From: Spirochaetota bacterium
GTDB taxonomy: Bacteria; Spirochaetota; Spirochaetia; Treponematales; Treponemataceae
Direction: 5' to 3'
NCBI GenBank assembly: GCA_023443865.1
Contig: JAEZST010000022.1
Location: forward strand, 558,001-622,000
DNA: 64,000 nucleotides
Part shown: positions 33,321-42,969 of the stretch, one piece after another
Layout of the letters: each line of letters opens with the position of its first letter
How positions within the stretch are numbered: the first letter of the stretch is position 1
Notes under the pieces: generated by a model
Databases searched by the model: none
Seen by the model: the letters and a program-made list of their open reading frames with translations, nothing else
What the model was told of the DNA's origin: nothing
Program-made: the position numbers and the translations under genes

Positions 33321-34298
33321 ATGGGCCAACGCGCGTTTCGGCGATTGTTGCCGGTTTTGATCCCCTTGGCGCTTCTGGCGACGTTCGCCTTAATGATCAC
33401 TTTTCCCGGTCACGTACCCTTTTTGAACGTCCGTCTTACGTCGACGGAGGGGCTCGGCTCGGAAACCTTCACGGTTTCGGGAAATGATTCTGACCGGGGC
33501 GATGCCCGTTTTGTCATGAAGCTGGTGCCCGCGGGACAAGCTCCCGGCGGGACCATGGACCTTCCCGGCGCGCTCGCGGTTTCGTCCCCGTTTTGGCTGG
33601 GCCGCACCGAGGTTACCAGGGGCCTATATGGCGCCGTGGCCGCCTCGGCCGGGGACCGGGGCTATGAGCTTGCCCCCCTGCCTCCGCTTCCGGCCGGCGT
33701 TAAGCGGGGCTCGGCGAATTCCCTTCCCGTTGAGGAAATCACCTGGTTCGACGCGGTGGTATGGTGCAATCTGTTATCGGAGCTGACGGGTTTGGAGCCG
33801 GTATATCGCTTTCCCGGCCCGGACGGCGGCACGGTTCGGAAGGTGAGCGACCTGGCGGCGTTATGCGCGGCGGGGGGGCCCGCGGTCAATGCCGGCTCGC
33901 GAGGCTTTCGACTGCCTTCTTCCCAGGAATGGGAGTTTGCCGCCCGCTACCGCGACGGGAGCCAATGGACATCGGGTACGTGGCCGAGCGGGGGAGTAGC
34001 GTCATGGATAGAGTATTCCCGTTCCGATCTCGTCGCGCACTACGATCGGGAGATTCCCTCGCCGGTCGCGAGCCTGGCCTCGAACGGTTTGGGAATTTTC
34101 GACATGAGCGGCAATGTCTGGGAATGGTGCTTTGACGCGTTTACCGATCCAGAATCGGCGGATTCGATGCCGAAGCGCGTTACCCGGGGCGGCAGTTGGA
34201 TGGGAAACGCCTGGCGAATCCAAATCGGCGGCGCGTTCGGTACCCCTCCCGGTAATCGCGAGCGGGGTCAGGGGTTTCGCGTGGCGCGCAATCGCTAA
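33321..34298 (+). CDS. Membrane-anchored SUMF1/formylglycine-generating-enzyme-like protein
   Basis: 325 residues. An N-terminal signal anchor (LLPVLIPLALLATFALMI) precedes an extracytoplasmic SUMF1 domain (~75-325) with LGRTEVTRGLYGAV, PVEEITWFDAVVWCN, GFRLPSSQEWEFAAR, MSGNVWEWC and RGGSWMGNAWR. The copper-binding cysteine pair of true formylglycine-generating enzymes is not seen near the C-terminus, so it is probably a binding or structural member of the family. AGAGGAGG lies 7 nt before the ATG. Divergent from the RecQ gene (54 bp apart). Confidence 0.88.
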   Translation: MGQRAFRRLLPVLIPLALLATFALMITFPGHVPFLNVRLTSTEGLGSETFTVSGNDSDRGDARFVMKLVPAGQAPGGTMDLPGALAVSSPFWLGRTEVTRGLYGAVAASAGDRGYELAPLPPLPAGVKRGSANSLPVEEITWFDAVVWCNLLSELTGLEPVYRFPGPDGGTVRKVSDLAALCAAGGPAVNAGSRGFRLPSSQEWEFAARYRDGSQWTSGTWPSGGVASWIEYSRSDLVAHYDREIPSPVASLASNGLGIFDMSGNVWEWCFDAFTDPESADSMPKRVTRGGSWMGNAWRIQIGGAFGTPPGNRERGQGFRVARNR

Positions 34299-34322
34299 TG
34301 CGGGACGGGGGAACCCAGGCGG

Positions 34323-37300
34323 TCAGTCGCCCGCCTCAACCCGATTCCTTCCGTTTTCCTTGGCCTTGTAGAGGGCCAAGTCTGCCCTGCGAATCAATTC
34401 GCTGACGGTATCGTCGCCCGTCGGTTCGGCGCTGGCGATACCGATACTGACGGTAAGCCGACCGGTGCTCTTGTTGCCGGGGTGTTCCACCGCGAGGTCC
34501 CAAACGGCCTGTCGCATGCGCTCGGCCATAGTGCGGGCGCCCGCTTCGTCCGTATCGTAGAGGATAACCGTAAATTCCTCGCCGCCGTACCGGGCGACCA
34601 TGTCCGTGGTACGTTCCACGCAGTCCTTCAGGGTCTTCGCCACGAGGCGCAGTACGTCATCGCCCCTTTGGTGCCCGTCGATATCGTTGAAAAGCTTGAA
34701 ATAATCGAGGTCGATCATGAGTACGCTAAAGGGCAAATTGTCCCGGGTCGCGAAGGAAAAGGCCCGCTCCGCGTGCTCGTCGAAATGGCGGCGGTTGGAA
34801 ATGCCCGTGAGGCCGTCAATCCTGTTTTGCTCGATGAGCCTGTCGTTCAGCGCTTCCAGTTCGCCTTTCAGTGTCGTAAGTTCCGCCACCTTTTCCGCGA
34901 GGGAACGCTTTCCGCGAAGCATGGCGATTAGATAGCCGATCCCGATCAAGAACGCGAGATACAGGGCCCAGGCCCACGGACTGAGATAGGGGGGAGACGC
35001 GACCTTGATTTCCAGCGTCCGTTCTTTCGCGGACCAAATCCCATCCGCGTTGGAGCCCCGTACCCTCAGTGTGTACGTGCCTCCCGGAAGGTTGGTATAC
35101 TCGGCTCGCCGCTCTTGGGTCGGCGATTTCCAGTCCTTATCGAAGCCGTCCAGGAAATAGGTATACCGGTTTTGGCTGGAAAAGGAATAATCCGTCACCG
35201 CGAAATCCACGCTAAAGGTGTTTTCCCGGTAATCGAGCCTTAACTGCGTCAGGTAGGCGGGATCGATGGGCGTCTCGGTTCGGCCCTCGCCTAGGCGGAA
35301 ATCGGCGATTTCTACCCCGGGGTCCCGCGTGTCGTCGGGCAGGTTATTGGGGTTGAAGCGATATACGGCATTGGTTCCGCCGAAATAGATATATCCCTCG
35401 GCGTCGCGCCAGGTGCCGGTGTGAAAATCGCGGTTCTTGAGGCTCGTGAAGACGGAAAGGCCCTGGAACGTGCGTTCGCCGTGCTTCATGACCGACAAAC
35501 CGGAGGAGGTACCTACCCAAAGATTTCCCTTGCGGTCCTCGACTATGTGGCGCACGTTCATCGAGGGTAGTCCGTCCTTTCTCGTGAACAGGGTAAATAC
35601 GCCGTCTTCTTCGGTTGCCCGCAAGAGGCCGCCGCCGGTAGTGCCGATCCAGATGGTTCCTTTGCCGTCCCGGTACATGCACCGGATCGTGTTCGAGGAA
35701 AGGCCGGTCAAATTCTGGGGGTTATATTTCCACGATTTGAAACTCGCGCCGTCCTTTATGGTCAAGCCCTCGTTGGTGCCCAGCCATAGCCTGCCGCGAT
35801 TGTCCCAGGTCATGCTGTATACGATATCGCTTACCGGTCCGGATTCTCCCCGGGAGTCGGGGTGAAACCACTGATAGGCCCCCGTTTCAGGGTCGTAGAG
35901 GGCAAGTCCCTTGGTATACATGCCCAGCCAAAGCCGCCCGTCGGGGTTTTCAAGAATCGAGTAGAATACGGTATCGGGAAGGCCATCCAGGGGGATGTTG
36001 ACGAAGGCGTCCTTCTTCTCGTCGTAACGGGCCAGCCCGTCGCTGGTGCCGACCCACAGTCTCCCGCGGCTGTCCTCGTACAGGGCGTTCACGATATCGT
36101 TGGGCAGGGAATCGGCCTTTGCGGCGTCGTGCCGATAATGGGTAAAGGTTCTGGTGGCCCAGTTGAATTTATTCAAGCCCCCGTTGTATTGCCCTACCCA
36201 GAGCGTTCCCTTTCGGTCCCGAACGATGGACGTCACCTTGCCGGCGGAGAGGGAGTCGGGACTTGCGGGATCGTGGTTCATGGTTTCGTAGTAGCCCTCG
36301 TTCCGGCTCAAGCGGTTAAGCCCGCCTCCGTTAGTCCCTACCCAGAAATCGCCCGAAGCGTCTAGGAGGAAGGAGTATACGACGTCGTGGGATATCGAGC
36401 CAAGATCGGTGCCGTTTTGGTATCGGGTAAAGGCGCCGTTATCGCGGTTGAGCTCGAAAAGGCCGCCCCCCCAGGTCGCCACGTATACCCGTAAGGGATC
36501 TTTCGCGTTCACCGTGTAGACGCGTAGGTCCTCGGTGGCATAGGTTTCGAATACCCCGGATTCGGGATCGCGGGAGGTAGCGAGGCCTCCGTTCCAGAGT
36601 CCGAACCAAAAACGTCCCGTCGCGTCCTCGTCAATCGCCATCACCACGTTCGAAGGAAGGGATCGCTCATTGCCATCTTCGTGCTTCCAAGACCTGAAGG
36701 CATCGGCCTCTTCGTCGTATAGGCAGAGCCCTCCCCAGCTCGTCGCTATCCAGAGCCTGCCTTTCCCGTCGAGGTGAATCGCCCGCACCGTGGCCGCCGT
36801 TATGGCGCCGGGTTGGTTCGGCCCCGAAGGTCGGGTCTCGTCGGGAAGGTATGCCTTAAAGCCGTTCCCCCCCTCAAGGAGCCGATAGAGGCCATTGGCC
36901 GTGCCAACCCAAAGCGAACCGTGTCTGTCCTTCCCGATGGCGATAATCAAATCGTGCCCAAGGCTCGCGGGATCGTTATCGTCGTTACGGTAATGGGTAA
37001 AATCGTGGGTTTTTAGGTCCAAGCGGTCAAGTCCGCCGTAGGTACCGATCCACAGAACGTCGTTATCCAAGAACAGGGTTTGGATTTGGTTGTGTATGAG
37101 GGTGTTTTCGTTGAACGGCTCGTTTTCGTAGAGCGTAAAGCGGTATCCGTCCCACCGCACCAGGCCGCCCTGGGTTCCGATCCAGAGAAAGCCCCGGGAA
37201 TCCTGAACGAGGGCGGATACGGCGTCGTTGGGAAGCCCGTCCGCCGTGCCCACGTGATCGAAAAGCGAATATCCGGAAAACGCGACGATTGGCCGCGCCG

Positions 37301-37352
37301 TAAACAAAAGCGTCGCGTAGAGCAGGGCTCGGAAGGCGTTGGGGGCTTTCAT
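34323..37352 (-). CDS. Two-component-regulator-type beta-propeller sensor with diguanylate cyclase domain
   Basis: 1009 residues. Signal peptide (~1-25), then a long series of repeats of the type GRLWVGTSDGLARYD, making two predicted seven-bladed propellers (~28-690). A Y_Y_Y domain follows (~700-790, YRENTFSVDFAVTDYSFSSQNRYTYFLDGFDKDW), then one transmembrane helix (~798-818), a coiled coil, and a GGDEF domain. The active site is GGEEF at 923-927, and the inhibitory RxxD site (RTTD) is present upstream. It should make cyclic di-GMP in response to an extracytoplasmic ligand. Its promoter is strong: TACAAT ends 7 nt before the ATG, with no ribosome site. Confidence 0.93.
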   Translation of the reverse strand: MKAPNAFRALLYATLLFTARPIVAFSGYSLFDHVGTADGLPNDAVSALVQDSRGFLWIGTQGGLVRWDGYRFTLYENEPFNENTLIHNQIQTLFLDNDVLWIGTYGGLDRLDLKTHDFTHYRNDDNDPASLGHDLIIAIGKDRHGSLWVGTANGLYRLLEGGNGFKAYLPDETRPSGPNQPGAITAATVRAIHLDGKGRLWIATSWGGLCLYDEEADAFRSWKHEDGNERSLPSNVVMAIDEDATGRFWFGLWNGGLATSRDPESGVFETYATEDLRVYTVNAKDPLRVYVATWGGGLFELNRDNGAFTRYQNGTDLGSISHDVVYSFLLDASGDFWVGTNGGGLNRLSRNEGYYETMNHDPASPDSLSAGKVTSIVRDRKGTLWVGQYNGGLNKFNWATRTFTHYRHDAAKADSLPNDIVNALYEDSRGRLWVGTSDGLARYDEKKDAFVNIPLDGLPDTVFYSILENPDGRLWLGMYTKGLALYDPETGAYQWFHPDSRGESGPVSDIVYSMTWDNRGRLWLGTNEGLTIKDGASFKSWKYNPQNLTGLSSNTIRCMYRDGKGTIWIGTTGGGLLRATEEDGVFTLFTRKDGLPSMNVRHIVEDRKGNLWVGTSSGLSVMKHGERTFQGLSVFTSLKNRDFHTGTWRDAEGYIYFGGTNAVYRFNPNNLPDDTRDPGVEIADFRLGEGRTETPIDPAYLTQLRLDYRENTFSVDFAVTDYSFSSQNRYTYFLDGFDKDWKSPTQERRAEYTNLPGGTYTLRVRGSNADGIWSAKERTLEIKVASPPYLSPWAWALYLAFLIGIGYLIAMLRGKRSLAEKVAELTTLKGELEALNDRLIEQNRIDGLTGISNRRHFDEHAERAFSFATRDNLPFSVLMIDLDYFKLFNDIDGHQRGDDVLRLVAKTLKDCVERTTDMVARYGGEEFTVILYDTDEAGARTMAERMRQAVWDLAVEHPGNKSTGRLTVSIGIASAEPTGDDTVSELIRRADLALYKAKENGRNRVEAGD

Positions 37353-37359
37353 TCATTGA

Positions 37360-37389
37360 ATTGTAAATCCCCCTTCGCCCATTAGTCAA
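37360..37389 (-). promoter_or_regulatory. Sigma-70 promoter of the propeller diguanylate cyclase
   Basis: TTGACT, 18 nt, TACAAT on the minus strand, ending 7 nt before the ATG. It begins 14 nt after the pepF stop. The transcript should be leaderless. Confidence 0.8.
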
Positions 37390-37402
37390 ATAGGTCTTTT
37401 CC

Positions 37403-39244
37403 CTAGCCGAGGGTTTTTTCCAATTCCTCGACTATTTCCGCGAAGGTTTTGCACGCCGCCTCGATGGGATCCGGGCTTTCCATGTCCACGCCCGCCACGC
37501 GCAGGGCCTCGATGGGGTAGCGCGAGCCGCCCGATTTAAGGAAGGCGAAGTAGTCTTCCCGTTCCTGGGCCCCGCCCGAGGCTACCCGTTCCGCCAGGGC
37601 CAGCGAAGCCGAAATGCCCGTGGCGTACTTATACACGTAAAAGGCGTTATAGAAATGGGGTATCCGCATGCCCTCTAGGTCGCTTTCGGCCTCGAACCGC
37701 ATACCGCCGCCGAAATAGGTTTCCAAAAGCGTTCGGTATTCCGCGCGGAGGAGTTCCGCGGTGAGGGACGTTCCTTCTTCCACCAAACGATGGGTCGTCG
37801 CCTCGAATTCGGCAAACATGGTTTGCCGGTACAGGGTCGCGAGAATATCGCTGGCGCGGGTGGAAAGGAGATAGGCCCTGGTCTTTTCGTCGCGCGTGGT
37901 TTTTAGTAGGTGACGGAACAAGAGATCCTCGTTAAAGGTGGAAGCCACTTCCGCCTCGAAGATCGTGTAGTTATAGGACATAAAGGGATTGTTCCGCGCC
38001 GAATACCAACTATGCATGGAATGCCCGCCCTCATGGGCCAGGGTAAACACGTCGCGGAGCACTTCTTCCTTGTAGTTCATGAGAATGAAGGGCTCTCCGG
38101 CGAAGCCTCCCGAGCTAAACGCGCCGGAGCGCTTTCCCTTGTTCTCGTAGCGGTCCACCCAGCCCCCCCGCAAGCCCTTCCGCAGCGTGTCGACGTATTC
38201 GCTTCCGAGCGGGGTTAACGCGTCGGATATCAGGTCAACGGCCTCGTCGTAGGGGGTGACTCGTTTCGCTTCCTTGACCAGGGGCACGTACACGTCGTAG
38301 TGCCTGAGTTCTTCCACGCCGAGTACCCGCTTTCGCAGGTCGTAATACCGGTGCAGTGGAGCGAGATTCGCCCGCACGGTCGAAACCAGGTTATCGTACA
38401 CCGATACGGGCACCCGGTCCGGGAATAGTTCCATTTCCCTTGCGGAGGGGTAGCCGCGGACGCGGGCCGTCGCCACGTCGTGGTTCACGCTTCCCGCGTA
38501 CAGGGCGGCAATGGTGTTCTTGTGCCCCTCGAAGGCCCCGTAGAACGCGCGGTAGGCCCGCTCGCGCACCGCGCGGTCCGGGTTTTCCAAAAAGGCGGAC
38601 CAGGTGGTTTGACTGAGGGGTTTCGGCCCTTCGGGGGTGTCCACCTCGCCGAAATCGATATCCACGTTGGTAAGCAGGGAAAACGCGTTTTTCGGCGTCT
38701 GCAGCGCCTCAGTCTGTAGGGCGAGAATGCGCTCTTCCTTTTCTGAAAGGACGTACGGCTTCATCCGCAGGAGCTTTTCGAGCCAGATTCGGTATTCGGC
38801 AAACTTCTCAGTTCGCGCGTAAGCGCGTAGCTCATCCTCGTTCAGGGTTTGTATGGCCGGGATGAACCAGCTCACCGAGGCCTCAAATGCGGTGGCCGCC
38901 ATCATGAAACGGCCCACGCGGTCCAGATTCGCCGCGTCGCCCTCGTCCGCGGACTTTTTTAGGAAGGCGTAATTGCCCAGGGTTTCGCCCAACAGTTGGG
39001 CGTCCCGGTATAACTCCAAGAGGTTCCATAGCTTATCGGCTTCTATATGGCCTTTTTGGCCCGCTCCGGCCCCGGTTTCGGCGTGGAAGAGAAAATCGCC
39101 GCGGCGCGCGTCAATGCCTTCCGCCGTCTTCGAAAACGAGGAAAGGGCGTTTTCCCACTCCGCGTCGCTCGCGTAGAGGGATTCAAGGTTCCAGCGGTCT
39201 TCGGCGGCCACTTCGGCCCGAGTGGGTATGGTTGTTCGTTTCAT
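37403..39244 (-). CDS. pepF: Oligoendopeptidase F (M3 family)
   Basis: 613-residue cytoplasmic zinc peptidase of the thimet/PepF group, degrading peptides of about 7-17 residues. Zinc site H404-E-G-G-H408 in TLAHEGGHSMHSW, and the third ligand in FEAEVASTFNE. The N-terminus (ARAEVAAEDRWNLESLYASDAEWE) is typical PepF. The ATG chosen (MKRTTIPTRAEV) is preceded by a run of T and has no ribosome site. It diverges from the MFS-HEAT gene with 24 bp between the two start codons. Confidence 0.95.
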   Translation of the reverse strand: MKRTTIPTRAEVAAEDRWNLESLYASDAEWENALSSFSKTAEGIDARRGDFLFHAETGAGAGQKGHIEADKLWNLLELYRDAQLLGETLGNYAFLKKSADEGDAANLDRVGRFMMAATAFEASVSWFIPAIQTLNEDELRAYARTEKFAEYRIWLEKLLRMKPYVLSEKEERILALQTEALQTPKNAFSLLTNVDIDFGEVDTPEGPKPLSQTTWSAFLENPDRAVRERAYRAFYGAFEGHKNTIAALYAGSVNHDVATARVRGYPSAREMELFPDRVPVSVYDNLVSTVRANLAPLHRYYDLRKRVLGVEELRHYDVYVPLVKEAKRVTPYDEAVDLISDALTPLGSEYVDTLRKGLRGGWVDRYENKGKRSGAFSSGGFAGEPFILMNYKEEVLRDVFTLAHEGGHSMHSWYSARNNPFMSYNYTIFEAEVASTFNEDLLFRHLLKTTRDEKTRAYLLSTRASDILATLYRQTMFAEFEATTHRLVEEGTSLTAELLRAEYRTLLETYFGGGMRFEAESDLEGMRIPHFYNAFYVYKYATGISASLALAERVASGGAQEREDYFAFLKSGGSRYPIEALRVAGVDMESPDPIEAACKTFAEIVEELEKTLG

Positions 39245-39261
39245 AAAAAAAAAGATACAAT
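39232..39261 (+). promoter_or_regulatory. Sigma-70 promoter of the MFS-HEAT gene
   Basis: TTGTTC, 18 nt, TACAAT, ending 7 nt before the ATG. The -35 box lies inside the pepF start. A TATTAT box is present in the same 24 bp on the other strand for pepF. Confidence 0.65.
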
Positions 39262-39268
39262 AATAAGG

Positions 39269-41599
39269 ATGACTGAGCAACTATCGTCTTTTCAGAGAAA
39301 ACGCGGCCGCAGGGTCTTCGATTCCTACAGCGCGATCAATTCCTTTTCCTTCGCGTTGGTGACCGGCAATACCGTCACGCTCTATGCCTTGGCCCTCGGC
39401 GCTTCCAGTACGGTCGTGGGACTGCTCGGCGCCTTCATGTACGTGTCCTTCTTCGCAATTCCCCTGGGTAAGCTGATGATCCGGGGCACCAGCCTGGTGA
39501 GAACCTTCGCCCACAATTGGATGTTGAGAAACTGGTCCCTCTTGCCCCTCCTCCTCATTCCCTTTCTCTATTCCGCCGGTTACACGCGCCTGGCCATCGG
39601 CGTGCTGCTTTTAGCCGTGTTTCTCTTCAACCTGTTCCGCGGCATAGGCCTCATCGCCAACAATCCGGTTATCGGCTTATTGGCCCCGGGAAAGGACCGG
39701 GGCGAGTACATCGTTCGGTTAAGCCTTATCAACAACAGCACGGCGCTGCTCGCGACCCTGTTCCTCGCGTTTCTCCTTTGGCATAGTTCCGGGGTGGAAA
39801 CCTACAACCTCGTGGTTCTCATCGGCATTGCCTCGGGGATCGGCGCTTCCGCCCTTCTCTATAAATTGCCCGATTCCTCCGCGGCGCGGGCTTCCCCTGC
39901 GCGAAGGCGAAGACTCGGGGAATGGCTGCGCAGTGCCGTATCGCCGCGGGGAAAAAAAGCGCCTTCCGAATCGCGGCTGGGCCCTGACGGGGCCGAGGGA
40001 CCGGTCCTCCATAAATCCCTGTTCGCGGAAACGCGGGTAGCCTGGAAAGACCGGAATTTTCGCCGCTTCGTACTCAGCTATCTCGTGCTCGGGGTGGGCA
40101 TCGGCATGGTCAGGCCCTTTATCGTGGTATTCGGCAAGGCGGTATACGGCGAGTCGGACAGCATGGTTACCATCTTTTCGGTCTGCGCCAGTCTCGGGGC
40201 CCTTCTCATGGGCGCCGTCATGCGGGTTGCCATCGACCGGCTCGGGGCGAAACCCATGTATATCATCTTCGCGGCGGTCAGCGGCATAAGCCTCGTTCCC
40301 GCCATTATCGCGCCGGGAATCGGATTCCCCCTATTTGCCCTCGCGTTCCTCTGTCTCCTTTCCGCCGCCGTTAATATGGGCTTTGCCGGCCAGGAGAGCG
40401 CGGCGCAAACGTACTTTTTCGCCATGGTTCCCAAGGAATCAATTCTCAATCTGAGCATGCTCTACTATTTTATTCTGGGCGGGACGGGGGCCCTTGGCTC
40501 AATCGCCGGCGGAGCCATTCTGGACGCCCTTACGGCCGCGGGCGCCTCGCCCCTGGTCGCATGGCGGATCTTTTTCTCGGGCGCCGCCGGGATAATAGCC
40601 CTCGGTTGCCTCGCCCAGCGGAACCTGCAGGATTTGGGAAGCTTTCCGGTGCGCGATACCCTGGCCGTGCTTTTCTCGCCCCGGGACATGCGCGCCCTCA
40701 CCCTTTTGCGCAAGCTGGACGTGAACGAGGACCCGGACGAGGAGACGGGGATTATCGCCGAATTGGGCGCCGTGGGTTCCGAGGTTTCCGCGGACATACT
40801 GCTGGAGCGGCTTTCTTCGGCGCGTTTCGCCGTGCGCTACGAGGCGCTGCAATCGTTTTCCCGGCTGAAAAGGCTCAACGCCCGGCTCCGAGACGCGCTT
40901 TTGGCGGAACTCGTCGGCGGCGCCTACACCACCGCCCCGCTGGCGGCGCGGCTTCTCGGCGATTTTCGGGTCCACCAGGCCGTGCCCCTCCTTCGGGAAC
41001 GGCTATCCAGCCCCGATTACCGGCTCGCCGGAGAGGCAATGTACGCCCTGGCGCGGATCGGCGACGCGAAAAGCCAGACCGCCATCGGCGAGGCCCTCAG
41101 CGTCACCGACAATCCCTTTATCCTCGTGCGGGGCGTGCAAGCGATCGCCGAGTTCGGTACCCCCGCCTCGATTCCCATCCTCTTGGACATTCTCAGGAGC
41201 GAGGAACTGCCCCCGCACGTTTCGGACGAGACCATCCTCACCCTGTCCTCCTTTATGGGCATGCCAAAAAAGTTTTTTTACGCCTACGAGGAATGGACCC
41301 GGGCCAGGGACAAGGCCTCTCAATTGCTCGAGGATTATATGGACGAATGCTTCGCCCGAACAAAGCGTTCCGATCGCGAATTGGCGGGGATTCTTCGCTC
41401 CTTTCTCGGCGATCCGCGGCTCGACGGGGAATTCGACGCCTGGGTAATGCGGTTCCACCGGGGCAAAACCGGCGTGCTCTCCGCCCTTCTTTTAGGGGTT
41501 GCCCTGGACGCCGAAATTCTCCGGCAGGACTCATTCCGGTTTTTTCTCTGTTTTTGGGCCCTCTCCCTGTACGCAAATCCGGCCCTGATTGAAATATAG
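39269..41599 (+). CDS. MFS-type transporter fused to HEAT repeats
   Basis: 776 residues. Residues ~30-470 are a polytopic membrane domain of about 12 helices with MFS features, including a basic cytoplasmic loop after helix 6. The remaining ~300 residues are helical, with HEAT/PBS-lyase-type repeats (LRERLSSPDYRLAGEAMYALARIGD, VRGVQAIAEFGTPASIPILLDIL). HEAT tails are rare on MFS proteins; some ATP/ADP translocases carry them. The substrate is unknown. The start is the ATG at MTEQLSSFQRKRG, 7 nt after a -10 box. AAGG touches the ATG too closely to act as a ribosome site. Confidence 0.87.
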   Translation: MTEQLSSFQRKRGRRVFDSYSAINSFSFALVTGNTVTLYALALGASSTVVGLLGAFMYVSFFAIPLGKLMIRGTSLVRTFAHNWMLRNWSLLPLLLIPFLYSAGYTRLAIGVLLLAVFLFNLFRGIGLIANNPVIGLLAPGKDRGEYIVRLSLINNSTALLATLFLAFLLWHSSGVETYNLVVLIGIASGIGASALLYKLPDSSAARASPARRRRLGEWLRSAVSPRGKKAPSESRLGPDGAEGPVLHKSLFAETRVAWKDRNFRRFVLSYLVLGVGIGMVRPFIVVFGKAVYGESDSMVTIFSVCASLGALLMGAVMRVAIDRLGAKPMYIIFAAVSGISLVPAIIAPGIGFPLFALAFLCLLSAAVNMGFAGQESAAQTYFFAMVPKESILNLSMLYYFILGGTGALGSIAGGAILDALTAAGASPLVAWRIFFSGAAGIIALGCLAQRNLQDLGSFPVRDTLAVLFSPRDMRALTLLRKLDVNEDPDEETGIIAELGAVGSEVSADILLERLSSARFAVRYEALQSFSRLKRLNARLRDALLAELVGGAYTTAPLAARLLGDFRVHQAVPLLRERLSSPDYRLAGEAMYALARIGDAKSQTAIGEALSVTDNPFILVRGVQAIAEFGTPASIPILLDILRSEELPPHVSDETILTLSSFMGMPKKFFYAYEEWTRARDKASQLLEDYMDECFARTKRSDRELAGILRSFLGDPRLDGEFDAWVMRFHRGKTGVLSALLLGVALDAEILRQDSFRFFLCFWALSLYANPALIEI

Positions 41600-41617
41600 G
41601 CGTCGATAGGGTATTCT
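41589..41617 (+). promoter_or_regulatory. Sigma-70 promoter of the SH3 lipoprotein gene
   Basis: TTGAAA, 17 nt, TATTCT, ending 7 nt before the ATG; the gap is GCTTTTT, with no ribosome site. It overlaps the end of the upstream gene. Confidence 0.75.
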
Positions 41618-41624
41618 GCTTTTT

Positions 41625-42968
41625 ATGGCTACGTTCTCACGCTTGTCACGATCCCGCGGCCTCCTCCTCTTCGCGTTTCTCGGAGCGCTTTCCCTGCTTT
41701 CCTCCTGTACCGGAAAGATCGGCTACGGCGTTATCAATTGGTCCGTGCCCGAATACTCGCTCTACGCGGGCGACGTGGTGCCCGTTTTCATTCAGTCAAA
41801 TATAGGAAAGGTGTACGTCGTCGGGCTCGATTCCTCCGAAACCCGCCGCGCGGAGCTACCCCTCTGGCAGCTTACTCTGTATAAATCCCGTTCCAAGGCG
41901 AATAAGGCGGCCGCGGCGCTCGCGGAATTCAGGTATACCTACGCGACGGTCAAGCTGGACGGCCTGCCTGTTCGCGCCGATCCTGAAAACACGTCAAGGC
42001 AGGTATACCGCCTCAAGGAAGGGGAAAAAATCAAGATCGTTCGGATGGGAAAGGGCTCGCCGGTTATCGCGGCAAACGCGCCCCTTGCCGGCGACTGGTA
42101 CGAGGTGATGACCGACGACGGTACCGCGGGTTGGTGCTTTTCGTACAATCTCGCCTTTTTCGACGAGCGGGAAACCGATTCGGGCCTCGCCGCGGCGGTG
42201 GATTCCGGTCCCGACCCGGTTTTGGAAAATCTCCTTACCCGTTCCTGGTATCCCGAGTCCTGGCGCGCAATGCTTCGCGCCAACCGCGTTATCCCCCCGA
42301 AAATCGATTCCCGGCAGGGTTTTTTCCCGGGCCGAACGTCCCAGGTCGCCCGGGTTGAGGGGATAGACGGCGTTATCACCTTCCCGTATACCGGCATAAC
42401 CCGGACCGAGGACGGCGTCTACCGGTTCGAAGGCACCAGCCTCACGGTACAGGCGCGCCGCGGCGATCTCATCATGGTCCAATATACCGATCAGGCGGGC
42501 ATGCCGCGGGCGGAATATTTCGCGGCCCTAGATAGCACTCCCGACCAGATCGTCAGCGACGAAAACGAACGCAGGGCGGCCTTGGCCGCCGCCGTTACGG
42601 ACCTGTCCGAGCGTTTCTCCTCGGGCAATTACGGGGTTCTCCAGTTCATCGGCGGAGACCGGTTCCTTTGGAGCGGCTATCAGCTTCTCGTTCCCTCGGT
42701 CATCCCGCCCAATTCCGGCGGCGGCGGCTCCGTGGCCTTTGACCGCTTCCTCGGCGATACCCTACCGAAGGATTACACCGGGGCGTTAAGCCTCTCCTTC
42801 GATCAGGCTCCCTCGCCCCTTACCTTCCTTTACGTGCTGGAGGCGACGGGCCTGAAGCTGGAGTTCGTTCCCGAGTCCCTGGTACGCGATTCCGTGGTCG
42901 AATCGAGGAGCCTTACGCCGACGGTCATATACTTCTCCCCCGAACAGACGGGACAAGGCGGTTTCTAG
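41625..42968 (+). CDS. SH3-domain lipoprotein
   Basis: 447 residues. Signal peptide with lipobox LLSSC (cysteine at ~28). A bacterial SH3-like domain spans ~105-180 (LDGLPVRADPENTSRQVYRLKEGEKIKIV...GTAGWCFSYNLAFF). The C-terminal half (~200-447) is unrecognised and mostly beta. It should be attached to a membrane by its lipid and may bind peptidoglycan. It is the first gene of a tight set with the ABC-F ATPase (1-nt gap), galE and an M20 peptidase. Its ATG directly follows a promoter. Confidence 0.85.
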   Translation: MATFSRLSRSRGLLLFAFLGALSLLSSCTGKIGYGVINWSVPEYSLYAGDVVPVFIQSNIGKVYVVGLDSSETRRAELPLWQLTLYKSRSKANKAAAALAEFRYTYATVKLDGLPVRADPENTSRQVYRLKEGEKIKIVRMGKGSPVIAANAPLAGDWYEVMTDDGTAGWCFSYNLAFFDERETDSGLAAAVDSGPDPVLENLLTRSWYPESWRAMLRANRVIPPKIDSRQGFFPGRTSQVARVEGIDGVITFPYTGITRTEDGVYRFEGTSLTVQARRGDLIMVQYTDQAGMPRAEYFAALDSTPDQIVSDENERRAALAAAVTDLSERFSSGNYGVLQFIGGDRFLWSGYQLLVPSVIPPNSGGGGSVAFDRFLGDTLPKDYTGALSLSFDQAPSPLTFLYVLEATGLKLEFVPESLVRDSVVESRSLTPTVIYFSPEQTGQGGF

Positions 42969-42969
42969 C

